In this document: piece after piece, positions 29,193 to 37,931 of the stretch | How the letters are laid out: every line of letters starts with the position of its first letter | Numbering within the stretch: the first letter of the stretch is position 1 | Source of the DNA: Cellulomonas sp. | GTDB lineage: Bacteria > Actinomycetota > Actinomycetes > Actinomycetales > Cellulomonadaceae | DNA length: 37,931 bases | Reading direction: 5' to 3' | Assembly: GCA_031178625.1 (NCBI GenBank) | Contig: JAPSIR010000007.1 | Location: 1-37,931 of the forward strand | Notes under the pieces: generated by a model | Database searches by the model: none | Told to the model about the DNA's origin: nothing | The model's input: the letters and a program-made list of their open reading frames with translations, nothing else | Position numbers and translations under genes: made by a program

Positions 29193-30223
29193 GCGCCGCG
29201 TTCGGTGCGACCCAGCTGCCCGAGGAGCAGGAGCGGGCGCTGCGACGGGCCGTCCGGCTGGCGTGGGTGACGCTGGGCTTCCTCGCGACCGCGCTCGTGC
29301 TCATGTACGTCGTCATGGGCAGCTCGCAGGCGATGCGCACGGCGTGGGCCGAGGACCTGCTCTCGCTCATCCCGCCCGTCGCGTTCCTCGTCGCCGTGCG
29401 GGTCACACGCCGCCGCCCGTCGCCCGGGCACCCGTACGGCTACCACCGCTCGGTGGGCGTGGGCCACCTCGTCGCCGGCACCGCCCTGCTGACGATGGGG
29501 CTGCTGCTGGTCTGGGAGTCTGCGTCCGCCCTGCTCGCCCGGGAGCACCCACCCGTCGGGGTGATGGTCGTACTGGGCCATCCCGTCTGGTCCGGCTGGC
29601 TGATGATCGCGGCGCTGGCCTACACGGCCGTCCCGCCCGTGCTGCTGGGCCGCGCGAAGCTGCCGTTGGCGCGGACGCTGCACGACCGGGTGCTGCACGC
29701 CGACGCGGACATGAACCGCGCCGACTGGATGACCGCGGTCGCCGGCATCGTCGGCGTGCTCGGCATCGGCGTGGGGCTCTGGTGGGCCGACTCCGCTGCC
29801 GCGCTGGTCATCTCGCTGTCGATCCTCAAGGACGGGGTGACGAACGTCCGCACCGCGGTGCGCGCCCTCATGGACGCGCGCGCGAGCACCGTGGACGGCA
29901 GCGAGGTGCACCCGCTCGTCGCTCGTGTGGAGGAGCACCTCGCCGCGGTCCCGTGGGTGCGCGAGGGCGGTGTGCGCCTGCGGGACGAGGGCCACGTCTT
30001 CCACGCCGAGTGCTTCGTGGTGCCGCGCGACGGCGTGACGCCGTCGCTGCAGGCGCTCGCCGACCTGGGCGGGTCCGTGTCGGCCCTCGACTGGAAGCTG
30101 CGCGACGTCGTCGTCGTCCCGGTGCCGGAGCTGCCCGGCGAGCTGCTGCCCCACGTCGCTGGCGACAACGCCGGGGAGCGCGGCCGGACCGAGCAGGGCA
30201 CAGCCGGCCACGACGCCGGGTGA
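29189..30223 (+). CDS. Cation diffusion facilitator family transporter (atypical metal-site residues)
   Basis: Six-TM-like pattern; PYGYHRSVGVGHLVAG, LHADADMNRADWMTAVAGIVGVLGIGVGLWWADSAAALVISLSILKDG; overlaps upstream gene (GTGA). Confidence 0.82.
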   Translation: MSAAFGATQLPEEQERALRRAVRLAWVTLGFLATALVLMYVVMGSSQAMRTAWAEDLLSLIPPVAFLVAVRVTRRRPSPGHPYGYHRSVGVGHLVAGTALLTMGLLLVWESASALLAREHPPVGVMVVLGHPVWSGWLMIAALAYTAVPPVLLGRAKLPLARTLHDRVLHADADMNRADWMTAVAGIVGVLGIGVGLWWADSAAALVISLSILKDGVTNVRTAVRALMDARASTVDGSEVHPLVARVEEHLAAVPWVREGGVRLRDEGHVFHAECFVVPRDGVTPSLQALADLGGSVSALDWKLRDVVVVPVPELPGELLPHVAGDNAGERGRTEQGTAGHDAG

Positions 30224-30244
30224 CGCGCCGCGGCCGGCGAGGGC

Positions 30245-31357
30245 TCAGCGGGCGACGCGCAGCTCGGCGACCAGCGGGCACTGGAAGGGGTCGCGCGCCT
30301 TGAGGCCGACCTCGTTGAGGTAGCGCACCACGATGCCGTACGAGCGCGCGAGCGTCGTCTCGGTGTACGCGATGCCGCGCTCGGCGCAGAACTGCTTGAC
30401 GATCGGCCGCACCTGGCGCAGCGCCGGGCTGGGCATGCTGGGGAAGAGGTGGTGCTCGATCTGGTGGTTGAGCCCGCCCATGAACACGTCGACCCAGCGA
30501 CCGCCCGTGATGTTCCGGCTGAGCAGCACCTGGCGCCGCAGGAAGTCGATCTTCATGGACTCGGGGACCATCGGCATGCCCTTGTGGTTGGGGGCGAACG
30601 ACGCCCCCATGTAGACGCCGAAGATGCCGAGCTGCACGCCGAGGAACGCGAACGCCATGCCGACCGGCAGCAGCCAGAACACGAGGGCCAGGTAGCCGCC
30701 GAGGCGCAGGGTCACGAACGCGATCTCGACCGGGCGGCGCTTGACCGGGCCGCGGCCGAAGATCGTCTTGACGCCCGAGACGTGCAGATTCAGGCCCTCG
30801 AGGAGCAGGAGCGGGAAGAAGAACCAGCCCTGGCGCTTGGCGAACCAGGCAGCCGCGCCCGTGCGGGTCTTCGTCAGGTTCTCCGTCGTGAACACCAGGA
30901 CGCCCGGCTCGATGTCCGTGTCGACGCCCAGCGTGTTCGGCTTCGCGTGGTGGCGGCTGTGCTTGTGGTTCCACCAGCCGTAGCTCATGCCGGCGTACAG
31001 GTTCGCGATGACCAGGCTCGCCCAGTCGTTCCACTTCCCGGACTTGAAGATCTGCCGGTGCGCGGCGTCGTGCCCGAGGAACATCACCTGGGCCAGCACG
31101 ACCGCGAGGGCGGCCGCGACCAGGAGCTGCCACCACGTCGGCCCCAGCAGCACGAACGCCGTGACGAGGCCCGCCAGCAGCAGCGTCAGCACGACGAACC
31201 GCGTCCAGTAGTAGGCGTACCGGCGCCGCATCAGCCCGGCCTCCTGGACCATCCGCGTCAGCTCCGTGAAGTCGCTGACGTGGCGGTCCCGGCGCGGCCG
31301 CGGACGCTCTGCGCCGTCACCGGCGCGCTCGGGCGTGACGTCGTGGGTCGTGGTCAT
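30245..31357 (-). CDS. Membrane fatty acid (acyl-CoA/acyl-lipid) desaturase
   Basis: His boxes GHDAAH, HKHSRHH, NHQIEHH. Confidence 0.93.
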   Translation of the reverse strand: MTTTHDVTPERAGDGAERPRPRRDRHVSDFTELTRMVQEAGLMRRRYAYYWTRFVVLTLLLAGLVTAFVLLGPTWWQLLVAAALAVVLAQVMFLGHDAAHRQIFKSGKWNDWASLVIANLYAGMSYGWWNHKHSRHHAKPNTLGVDTDIEPGVLVFTTENLTKTRTGAAAWFAKRQGWFFFPLLLLEGLNLHVSGVKTIFGRGPVKRRPVEIAFVTLRLGGYLALVFWLLPVGMAFAFLGVQLGIFGVYMGASFAPNHKGMPMVPESMKIDFLRRQVLLSRNITGGRWVDVFMGGLNHQIEHHLFPSMPSPALRQVRPIVKQFCAERGIAYTETTLARSYGIVVRYLNEVGLKARDPFQCPLVAELRVAR

Positions 31358-31558
31358 CTGTCGTCAACCTCGGCGGTCGGGGCGTGGCGCGCCGGTGCGC
31401 GCGTGCCGATCTTCGCAGACGCGGGCTGTCCGTGCGCACCGCTCCGGTACGGGCCCCGGCCGCGCGGGACGGCCGGGCCGGTGTGACCCTGGGTTCCTGA
31501 GCAGGCGGTCGTCCGGCATGTGGCGGCCGCCCTCGACGCGACACCGGGAGACCGTCTC

Positions 31559-32785
31559 ATGTCCCTCGCCCCCGCACCGTTGCGCGTGTCGCCGGCCGAC
31601 CCGCACGCGACCGACCCGCACGCGTCGGCCCCTCCCGTCCCCGCGCAGCCCCGGCCTGCCCCGCCCGCGCTGCGGACCGTGGGCGTCGAGGAGGAGCTGC
31701 TGCTCGTCGACCCCCGCAGCGGACGGGCCGTCGCGGGGGGCCCGTCACTGACGGTGGGTGCCGGTGCGGGGAGGGCTGGCGCGTCACCCGTGCCGCTCCC
31801 CGGCGTCGTCGTCCCGCTGGAGACCGAGCTGCAGCAGCAGCAGGTCGAGACGGCCACCCCGCCCCGGACGCGGATGGCCGACGTCGAGGCGGACCTGCGT
31901 CGGCTGCGGCGGGTCGCCGACGACGCGGCCGCCGCCGTCGGTGCGCGGGTCGCGGCGCTCGCGACGTTCCCGCTGCCGGTGACCCCGCTGCTGACGCCGA
32001 ACCCCCGGTACGAGGCCATCCGCGAGCGGATGGGGCTCACGTGCATCGAGCAGCTGACCGGCGGCTGCCACGTGCACGTCGCCGTCTCGTCGGACGAGGA
32101 GGGCGTCGCGGTGCTCGACCGCCTGCGTCCCTGGCTCCCCGTGCTGACGGCCATCGCGACGAACTCGCCGTTCTGGCGCGGCGCCGACACGGGGTACGCC
32201 GGCTACCGGACGCAGGCGTGGAACCGCTGGCCCGGGACCGGTCCGTGCGACCCGTTCGGCTCCGCCGCCGGCTACCGCGCGGTCGTCGACGAGCTGCTCG
32301 CGACGGGCACGCTCCTCGACGAGGGGATGGTGTACTTCGACGCGCGCCTGTCCGCGCACTACCCGACGGTCGAGGTGCGGGTCGCCGACGTCTGCCTCGA
32401 CGTGGCGGACACCGTGCTGGTCGCAGCGCTCACGCGCGCACTGGTCGACACGGCCGCCGGGCAGTGGCGGGCCGGGGAGCCGGTCCCCACCGACCCCACG
32501 TCGGTGCTGCGGATGGCGGCGTGGCGCGCGAGCCGCTCCGGGCTGGAGGACGAGCTCGTGCACCCGCGGTCGCACCGGCCGCGCCCAGCGGCGGAGGTGC
32601 TGGCACACCTGCTCGAGCACGTCGGGCCCGCCCTGGCGGCGAACGGCGACCTGGACGTCGTCGAGCACGGCCTCGACCGCGTCCTCACGCACGGGACGGG
32701 CGCGCGCCGCCAGCGTGCGGTGGCGCGCTCGTCCGGCCGGCTCGAGGACGTCGTCGCCGACGCCGTCGCCCGGACCGTGTCGTGA
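31559..32785 (+). CDS. YbdK-type carboxylate-amine ligase (glutamate-cysteine ligase GCS2 family)
   Basis: RTVGVEEELLLVDPRSG, GGCHVHVAVSSDEEGVAVLDRLRPWLPVLTAIATNSPFWRGADTGYAGYR. Confidence 0.88.
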   Translation: MSLAPAPLRVSPADPHATDPHASAPPVPAQPRPAPPALRTVGVEEELLLVDPRSGRAVAGGPSLTVGAGAGRAGASPVPLPGVVVPLETELQQQQVETATPPRTRMADVEADLRRLRRVADDAAAAVGARVAALATFPLPVTPLLTPNPRYEAIRERMGLTCIEQLTGGCHVHVAVSSDEEGVAVLDRLRPWLPVLTAIATNSPFWRGADTGYAGYRTQAWNRWPGTGPCDPFGSAAGYRAVVDELLATGTLLDEGMVYFDARLSAHYPTVEVRVADVCLDVADTVLVAALTRALVDTAAGQWRAGEPVPTDPTSVLRMAAWRASRSGLEDELVHPRSHRPRPAAEVLAHLLEHVGPALAANGDLDVVEHGLDRVLTHGTGARRQRAVARSSGRLEDVVADAVARTVS

Positions 32786-34227
32786 GCACCGCCCCGGACG
32801 CGGCCCCGCGGACCGACCCGGCCGCGGAGGCGGTGCACGCGCACGTCGCGGCGCACCTCGACGATATGGTCGGCCACCTCGTCGGGTGGGTGCGGCTGCG
32901 GTCCGTCGCCGGCATGGCCGAGCACCAGCCCGACCTGCAGCGGTCGGCCAACTGGCTCGCGGGCGTGCTGCGGGAGACCGGCTTCCCCCGCACGGAGGTG
33001 TGGGAGGTCGAGGGCGGTGCACCGGCCGTGTACGCCGAGTGGTGCGAGGCGCCGGGCGCGCCGACGGTCCTCGTGTACAGCCACCACGACGTGCGCGCGG
33101 CGAAGGACGACTCCTGGGGCCAGACCCCGCCGTTCGAGCCGGCGCTGCGGGACGGGCGGCTGTGGGGCCGCGGCACGTCGGACGCCAAGGGACAGGTGCT
33201 GTGCCACGTGTGGGGTGTGCGGGCGCACCTCGCCGCGACCGGGCGCACCGCGCCGGCGGTCAACCTCAAGCTGCTCGTCGAGGGGGAGGAGGAGGCGGGG
33301 TCGACCCACCTGGCCGACCTGCTCGCGGCGCACCCGGAGGCGACGCGCGCCGACCTGGTCATGCTGTCCGACACGACGCTGTGGCGCGCCGACGCGCCGG
33401 CCGTGTGCATGGGGCTGCGTGGCGTGCTCAACGCGGAGCTGACGGTGCTGGGACCTGAGCGCGACGTGCACAGCGGTGCGGTGTCGGGGCCGGCCCCCAA
33501 CCCGGTGCACGCGCTCGCGCGGCTCGTCGGCGACCTGCACGACGCGCACGGCCGTGTGACGCTGCCCGGCTTCTACGACGACGTCGCGGCCGTCGACGAC
33601 GCGGAGCGCGCCGCCGTCGCCGCCCTCCCGTACAGCGACGCGGACTGGCTCGCCCGTTCGGAGACCCGCAGCGTCGGTGGCGAGGACGGCTGGACGCCGC
33701 TCGAGCGCCTGTGGCTGCGTCCCGCCGTCGAGGTGCTCACGATCGTCGCCGGCGACGTCGAGGGGCCGGCGCGGGGAGCCATCCCGTCGGTCGCGACCGC
33801 GTCGTTCAGCATCCGCACCGTGCCGGGGCAGCGCGTCGCGGTGGTGGCCGACCAGCTGCGGGCCTGGGTGGCGCAGCGGGTGGGTGACGAGGTGGCGTAC
33901 GACCTGAGCGTCCAGCTCGAGAGCGGGCAGGAGGCGTACCGCACCCCCGAGGTGCCGGCGGTCGCCGCGCTCGAGGCCGCGATGGCGGACGGCTTCCGGG
34001 TCGCCGAGTTGGGGCGGATGCGCAACGCGGGCGGGTCGCCGGCGGCACTGCTGGCCGACGTCACGGCGGCGCCCGTGCTGTTCTTCGGCACCGGCCTCCC
34101 GGAGGACCACTGGCACGACAGCGACGAGAGCGTGCGCCTCGACCTGCTGCACGCCGGGGCCGTGACGCTCGCCTGCTTCTGGGAGCGGCTCGCCGACCTC
34201 GAGGACGTCGGCGGACCGGCCGCCTGA
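32782..34227 (+). CDS. M20 family peptidase (dipeptidase-like)
   Basis: TVLVYSHHDVRAAKDDSWGQTPPFEPALRDGRLWGRGTSDAKGQ, LLVEGEEEAGS, DVHSGAVSG; GTGA overlap with ligase. Confidence 0.92.
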   Translation: MSTAPDAAPRTDPAAEAVHAHVAAHLDDMVGHLVGWVRLRSVAGMAEHQPDLQRSANWLAGVLRETGFPRTEVWEVEGGAPAVYAEWCEAPGAPTVLVYSHHDVRAAKDDSWGQTPPFEPALRDGRLWGRGTSDAKGQVLCHVWGVRAHLAATGRTAPAVNLKLLVEGEEEAGSTHLADLLAAHPEATRADLVMLSDTTLWRADAPAVCMGLRGVLNAELTVLGPERDVHSGAVSGPAPNPVHALARLVGDLHDAHGRVTLPGFYDDVAAVDDAERAAVAALPYSDADWLARSETRSVGGEDGWTPLERLWLRPAVEVLTIVAGDVEGPARGAIPSVATASFSIRTVPGQRVAVVADQLRAWVAQRVGDEVAYDLSVQLESGQEAYRTPEVPAVAALEAAMADGFRVAELGRMRNAGGSPAALLADVTAAPVLFFGTGLPEDHWHDSDESVRLDLLHAGAVTLACFWERLADLEDVGGPAA

Positions 34228-34292
34228 CGACGGTGGGGCCCCGTCCCGGAGGTCCGTCCGGGAGCCGTGCCTCCTCGCGCGTGCCCGCCCCG

Positions 34293-34742
34293 TCAGCGCG
34301 GCGTGACGAGCGCCCACACGTGCTTGGTCCTCCCGCTGACGTACCACCCCACGTCGTCCGCCAGCCGGCGCGCGATCATCAGGCCGAAGCCGCCGTCGCC
34401 GGGAGCGCGCGCGCCGGACAGCACCGGCCGCGACGCCACGTCGTGGTCGGCGACGTCGAGCACGAACGACGCGCCGTCCGTGCGCAGGTCGACGACCGCG
34501 GGGGCGCCACCGTGCCGCAGCGCGTTCGTGGCGAGCTCCGACACGAGCAGCGCGACCTCGTCCGCGCGACGCCGGGCCACGCCCGGTCCGGTCCGCTGCG
34601 CCACGACGGTGTCGCGCACGCCGTGGCGCAGGGGCGTCAGGCCCGCGAGGTCCTCCACGCGCCACCGGCCGATCCGGCGCATGCCCCGCGGGGGCCGGCT
34701 GCCGGGCAGGTCGTGGTCGTCGGTCGCGCGTCGGTCGGCCAT
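34293..34742 (-). CDS. RsbW-like ATP-binding protein (anti-sigma factor type HATPase)
   Basis: LLVSELATNALRHGGAPAVVDLRTDGASFVLDVADHD...GDGGFGLMIARRLADDVGWYVSGRTKHVWA; similar to 6219..6698 product. Confidence 0.85.
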   Translation of the reverse strand: MADRRATDDHDLPGSRPPRGMRRIGRWRVEDLAGLTPLRHGVRDTVVAQRTGPGVARRRADEVALLVSELATNALRHGGAPAVVDLRTDGASFVLDVADHDVASRPVLSGARAPGDGGFGLMIARRLADDVGWYVSGRTKHVWALVTPR

Positions 34743-34746
34743 CGGC

Positions 34747-37437
34747 TCACCCGTCCGCCGGCGGGCGCGCGCCGGTCGCGGCGTCCGGGGACGACCATGC
34801 CTCGTGGAGGCCGAACGGGGACGCGTCGGCCGCCAGGTCGGCGGGCGTGCGGCGAGGACCCGCCTCGGCGGGGCGCGGTTCGTCCTCGGGGTGCGCCCGG
34901 ACGGCGAGCAGGGCGACGTCGTCGTCGCTGCCGGCCGCGAGGTCGGCGATCAGGCGGTCGCACAGCGCCTCGAGCGGCAGGTGGGCGAGTCGCTCGGTGG
35001 TGACGCGCAGGCGCTCCAGGCCGTCGCTCAGACGCTCGCCGCGCCGCTCGACGAGCCCGTCGGTGTAGAGCAGCACCGTCGAGCCCGGCCGGATCACCTC
35101 GGTGTGGTCGTGCCGCTGGTTGTGCGCGCGCAGGCCCAGCAGCAGGTCGGCCGGCCGCGTGAGCAGCTCGGCGCGCCCGTCGGGGTGCAGCAGCAGGGGC
35201 GGCAGGTGCCCCGCGTTGGACCAGCGCAGCAGCCGCAGTCCCTGCTCGGCGAGCTCGGCGGGCTGCTCGACCTTCGCCAGGACGCCCGTGCTGATCGCCC
35301 CCACCGCGAGGTCGTGGATCGCCCAGTCCAGCGACGCGAGGATCTGCGCCGGCGGCTGCACGACCGCGTGCGCGCCCCCACGCAGCACGTTGCGCACCTG
35401 GGCCATCGAGACGGCGGCGCGCAGGTCGTGGCCCGTGACGTCGCCGATGACGAGGCAGGTGGTGCCGTCACGGACCACGAACGCGTCGTACCAGTCGCCG
35501 CCGATCTGCGCGCCGGTCGCAGCCGGCACGTACCGGGCCACGAGGTGCAGGTGGTCCGGCTCGGGCAGCTCGGTGAGCAGGCTGCGCTGCAGCTCCTCGG
35601 CCAGGTCGCGGCGTGCGGCGTGCAAATGCGCGTTGTCGAGCGCGAGGCCGATCTGCGCCATGATCTCGCGGAGCGCGGTCACGTCCGCGTCCGTGAACGC
35701 GCCGCGCCCGCCGGAGCGGCCCAGCGTGAGGAGCCCGCGGGTGTGGCCCCGGCCGCGCAGCGGCAGCACCGCGACGGCGTCCGGTGCCAGCCGTGCCAGC
35801 AGGTCGTGCGCCGGGCCTTCCCGGACGAGGTCGCCCGGACCCGGCAGGCCCGTGCGCAGCGCGTGCGCGCCGCCCGCCATGACCTGCGCGATCAGCGACG
35901 AGCGCGTCAGCGCCGGCACCCGCACCGCGCGGTAGGCGTCGAGGACCGGCTGCGCCGCCGGGTCGGCGTGCAGGCCGGCGACGTCCCGCAGTCGCTGCTG
36001 CCAGCCGCCGTGGCCCTCGTCGAGGACGCTCGCGATGGCGAAGTCGGCCACCGAGGGCACCAGGTGGGGCAGCACCGCCTCGAGCGCGCGCACGGGGTCG
36101 AGGATCTCGACGAGCTCCGCCGCCACGGCCGCGAGCAGCTCCGAGCGGGCGCGGGCCTGCTGCGCCAGGTCGAGCACCCGCCGCCGGTCCGTGATGTCGG
36201 TGAAGTACGCCGCGACACCACCGCGCTCGGGCACCGCGCGCACCTCGTACCACGCGTCGAGCGGCGCCGGGTAGTAGGCGTCGAACACCACCGTCTCGCC
36301 CGTCGCGGCGACGCGGCGGTAGCTCTCCTCGAAGTCCGTGCCCACGGCGGCCGGGAACAGCTCCCACACGTCCCCGCCGAGGAGCTGCTCGCGCGGGCTG
36401 CCGAGGATCCGCTCCGCCTCGGCGTTGACGTAGCCGAACCGCCACCGCGGGTCGAGCCAGAAGTACCCGACCGTCATGTCCTCGAGGATCTGCTGCACGC
36501 GCTCCTCACCGGCCCGCAGCGCCGTGGTGTCCGTCGTGACGCCGATGACCTGCTCCGCCGCGCCGGAGGGGCCGGCGAGCGCGCGACCGCGCGCGGTCAG
36601 CCAGCGCACCGTGCCGTCGGGCCGCACAACCCGGAACTCCGCCTCGTAGACCCCGCACGCCGCGATCGCCTCCCGCAGCGCCACGGTGACCGGCTGCACG
36701 TCGTCGGGGTGGAGCCGGGCGTTGAAGGCGTCGATGCTGCCGCCGAAGCTCTCCGCGTCGTACGCGAAGACCTCCAGGAGCGAGGCGTCCCAGTGCAGGG
36801 CGCCCGTCGCGAGGTCCCACTGGAACGTGCCGAGGCCCGCCGCCTGCGCGGCCGCGTCGAGCAGCGCGATCCGGTCGACCCGCGCGTACTCGCGGTCGAG
36901 GGCGTCGACCTCGAGCTGCGTCGCGGCCGCGGCGGCGAGGTGCTCCAGCGTCGCGACGTCCTGCGCGGTCCAGCGGCGCGGCTGCGGCTGGTACACGCAC
37001 ATGGCCCCGACGACGCGGCGGTCGTCGCCCCGCAGCGGCACGCCGAGGTACGCGCCGACGCGCCCGTCGGCCGCGACCGCCGTCCCGGTCAGCCGCGGGT
37101 CCGTGGCGACGTCGGTGACGACGAGGCGTTCACCGGCGGCACCGACGCGCGCGCACAGCGACTCCGTGAGCGACGTGCGGGTCCCGACCGGGCCGGGCAG
37201 CGCGTCCACGGCTCCCACCACGACGCGCTCGTCGGTGAGCAGCGACACCTCCGCCGACGGTGTCCCCAGCAGCTGTGCCGCCAACGCGGCCAGCGCCTGC
37301 ACGGCACCCGCGTCCGCGGTCTCGGCCCGCAGCAGCCGGCGTGCCGCCGCGGTGCGGGCGACGTCCGCCGTGAGCGCGTGTGCCGCAGCGGCGTCGGCCG
37401 ACGCCGCCTCCGGCGTGCTGGGGACCGGCTCCTGCAT
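34747..37437 (-). CDS. GAF/PAS sensor with SpoIIE-type PP2C phosphatase domain
   Basis: GAF-like N-terminus (VVTDVATDPRLTG...VGAYLGVPLRG), two PAS-like segments, second GAF-like, then QRSLLTELPEPDHLHLVARYVPAATGAQIGGDWYDAFVVRDGTTCLVIGDVTGHDLRAA...LLYTDGLVERRGE. Confidence 0.92.
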   Translation of the reverse strand: MQEPVPSTPEAASADAAAAHALTADVARTAAARRLLRAETADAGAVQALAALAAQLLGTPSAEVSLLTDERVVVGAVDALPGPVGTRTSLTESLCARVGAAGERLVVTDVATDPRLTGTAVAADGRVGAYLGVPLRGDDRRVVGAMCVYQPQPRRWTAQDVATLEHLAAAAATQLEVDALDREYARVDRIALLDAAAQAAGLGTFQWDLATGALHWDASLLEVFAYDAESFGGSIDAFNARLHPDDVQPVTVALREAIAACGVYEAEFRVVRPDGTVRWLTARGRALAGPSGAAEQVIGVTTDTTALRAGEERVQQILEDMTVGYFWLDPRWRFGYVNAEAERILGSPREQLLGGDVWELFPAAVGTDFEESYRRVAATGETVVFDAYYPAPLDAWYEVRAVPERGGVAAYFTDITDRRRVLDLAQQARARSELLAAVAAELVEILDPVRALEAVLPHLVPSVADFAIASVLDEGHGGWQQRLRDVAGLHADPAAQPVLDAYRAVRVPALTRSSLIAQVMAGGAHALRTGLPGPGDLVREGPAHDLLARLAPDAVAVLPLRGRGHTRGLLTLGRSGGRGAFTDADVTALREIMAQIGLALDNAHLHAARRDLAEELQRSLLTELPEPDHLHLVARYVPAATGAQIGGDWYDAFVVRDGTTCLVIGDVTGHDLRAAVSMAQVRNVLRGGAHAVVQPPAQILASLDWAIHDLAVGAISTGVLAKVEQPAELAEQGLRLLRWSNAGHLPPLLLHPDGRAELLTRPADLLLGLRAHNQRHDHTEVIRPGSTVLLYTDGLVERRGERLSDGLERLRVTTERLAHLPLEALCDRLIADLAAGSDDDVALLAVRAHPEDEPRPAEAGPRRTPADLAADASPFGLHEAWSSPDAATGARPPADG

Positions 37438-37619
37438 CGTGCCTCCTGCTCGCGACGTCGTGGGCGCCCACCCGCACCGGTGCCGGGGAGAGTCGGGCCG
37501 CCGCACATCATCCCCCGTGGGCCGACCGCGCGCGCACGCGGGCGTGCCGCGCGCCCCGGCGAGAGACGCCCGAGCGCCGCCGGTCGCACCCGACGCCGGA
37601 CCGGACGAGGATGCGAGGC

Positions 37620-37931
37620 ATGCGCATCGCCGTCACCGGGGGATCCGGCAAGCTGGGCAGGACCGTCGTCGCCACGCTGCGCGAGGCCGGCCACGCCGTC
37701 ACCAACCTCGACGTCGTGGGGGAGCGCGGCCCGGGGTTCGTGCGGGTCGACCTCACCGACCACGGGCAGGCGCTCGACGCGCTGGCCGGCGTCGACGACC
37801 AGCACGACGGCCTCGACGCGGTCGTGCACCTCGCGGCGATCCCGGCACCCGGGATGCTGCCCGACGCGGAGACGTTCCGCGTGAACGTGCTGTCGACCTA
37901 CCACGTGCTGCAGGCGGCGCGCCGCCTGGGC
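37620..37931 (+). CDS. NAD(P)-dependent epimerase/dehydratase, N-terminal part (runs off window)
   Basis: MRIAVTGGSGKLGRTVVATLREAGHAVTNLDVVGERG...AVVHLAAIPAPGMLPDAETFRVNVLSTYHVLQAARRLG; Rossmann TGGxGxxG. Confidence 0.85.
   Translation, partial: MRIAVTGGSGKLGRTVVATLREAGHAVTNLDVVGERGPGFVRVDLTDHGQALDALAGVDDQHDGLDAVVHLAAIPAPGMLPDAETFRVNVLSTYHVLQAARRLG

Noticed and set aside
34267-37884. 1205-aa plus-strand ORF
   Set aside because: Antisense to the well-supported SpoIIE phosphatase and RsbW-like genes; low-complexity Arg/Ala/Gly/Val composition typical of GC-rich shadow ORFs.

Overview
High-GC actinobacterial chromosomal segment (Cellulomonas-like by gene content; inference only) with about 37 supported features and densely packed, often overlapping genes. 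From left to right: end of an LAxTG sortase-anchored surface protein; an ArsR/SmtB-type regulator with a duplicated His-rich metal-binding protein; a frameshifted small gene behind a perfect 17-bp palindrome; a small multidrug-export family membrane protein; two DesK/NarL-type two-component systems; a secreted GH16-like/ricin-type lectin protein; a small membrane protein overlapping an RsbW-like ATPase; PPK2; a six-gene operon of cysteine-poor (zinc-sparing) ribosomal protein paralogs (L28, L33, S14, L31B, L36, L32), divergent from a COG0523/CobW-like protein that lacks a recognisable P-loop, with a Zur-box-like palindrome between them; a CPBP protease; an MFS transporter and glutaminase; a DinB-family polymerase; a DUF885 protein; two LacI regulators flanking an orphan CBM2 fragment; a YtfQRT-YjfF-type sugar ABC operon with matching LacI-type operators; glutamate dehydrogenase; a truncated SBP-like lipoprotein coupled to an atypical CDF transporter; a fatty acid desaturase; a GCS2 ligase overlapping an M20 peptidase; a GAF/PAS/SpoIIE phosphatase with an RsbW-like kinase; and the start of an NAD-dependent epimerase. 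The most interesting candidates are the zinc-sparing ribosome locus with its degenerate COG0523 protein, the SBP-like/CDF pair, and the duplicated His-rich protein. No CRISPR array, transposase, rRNA or tRNA was seen.
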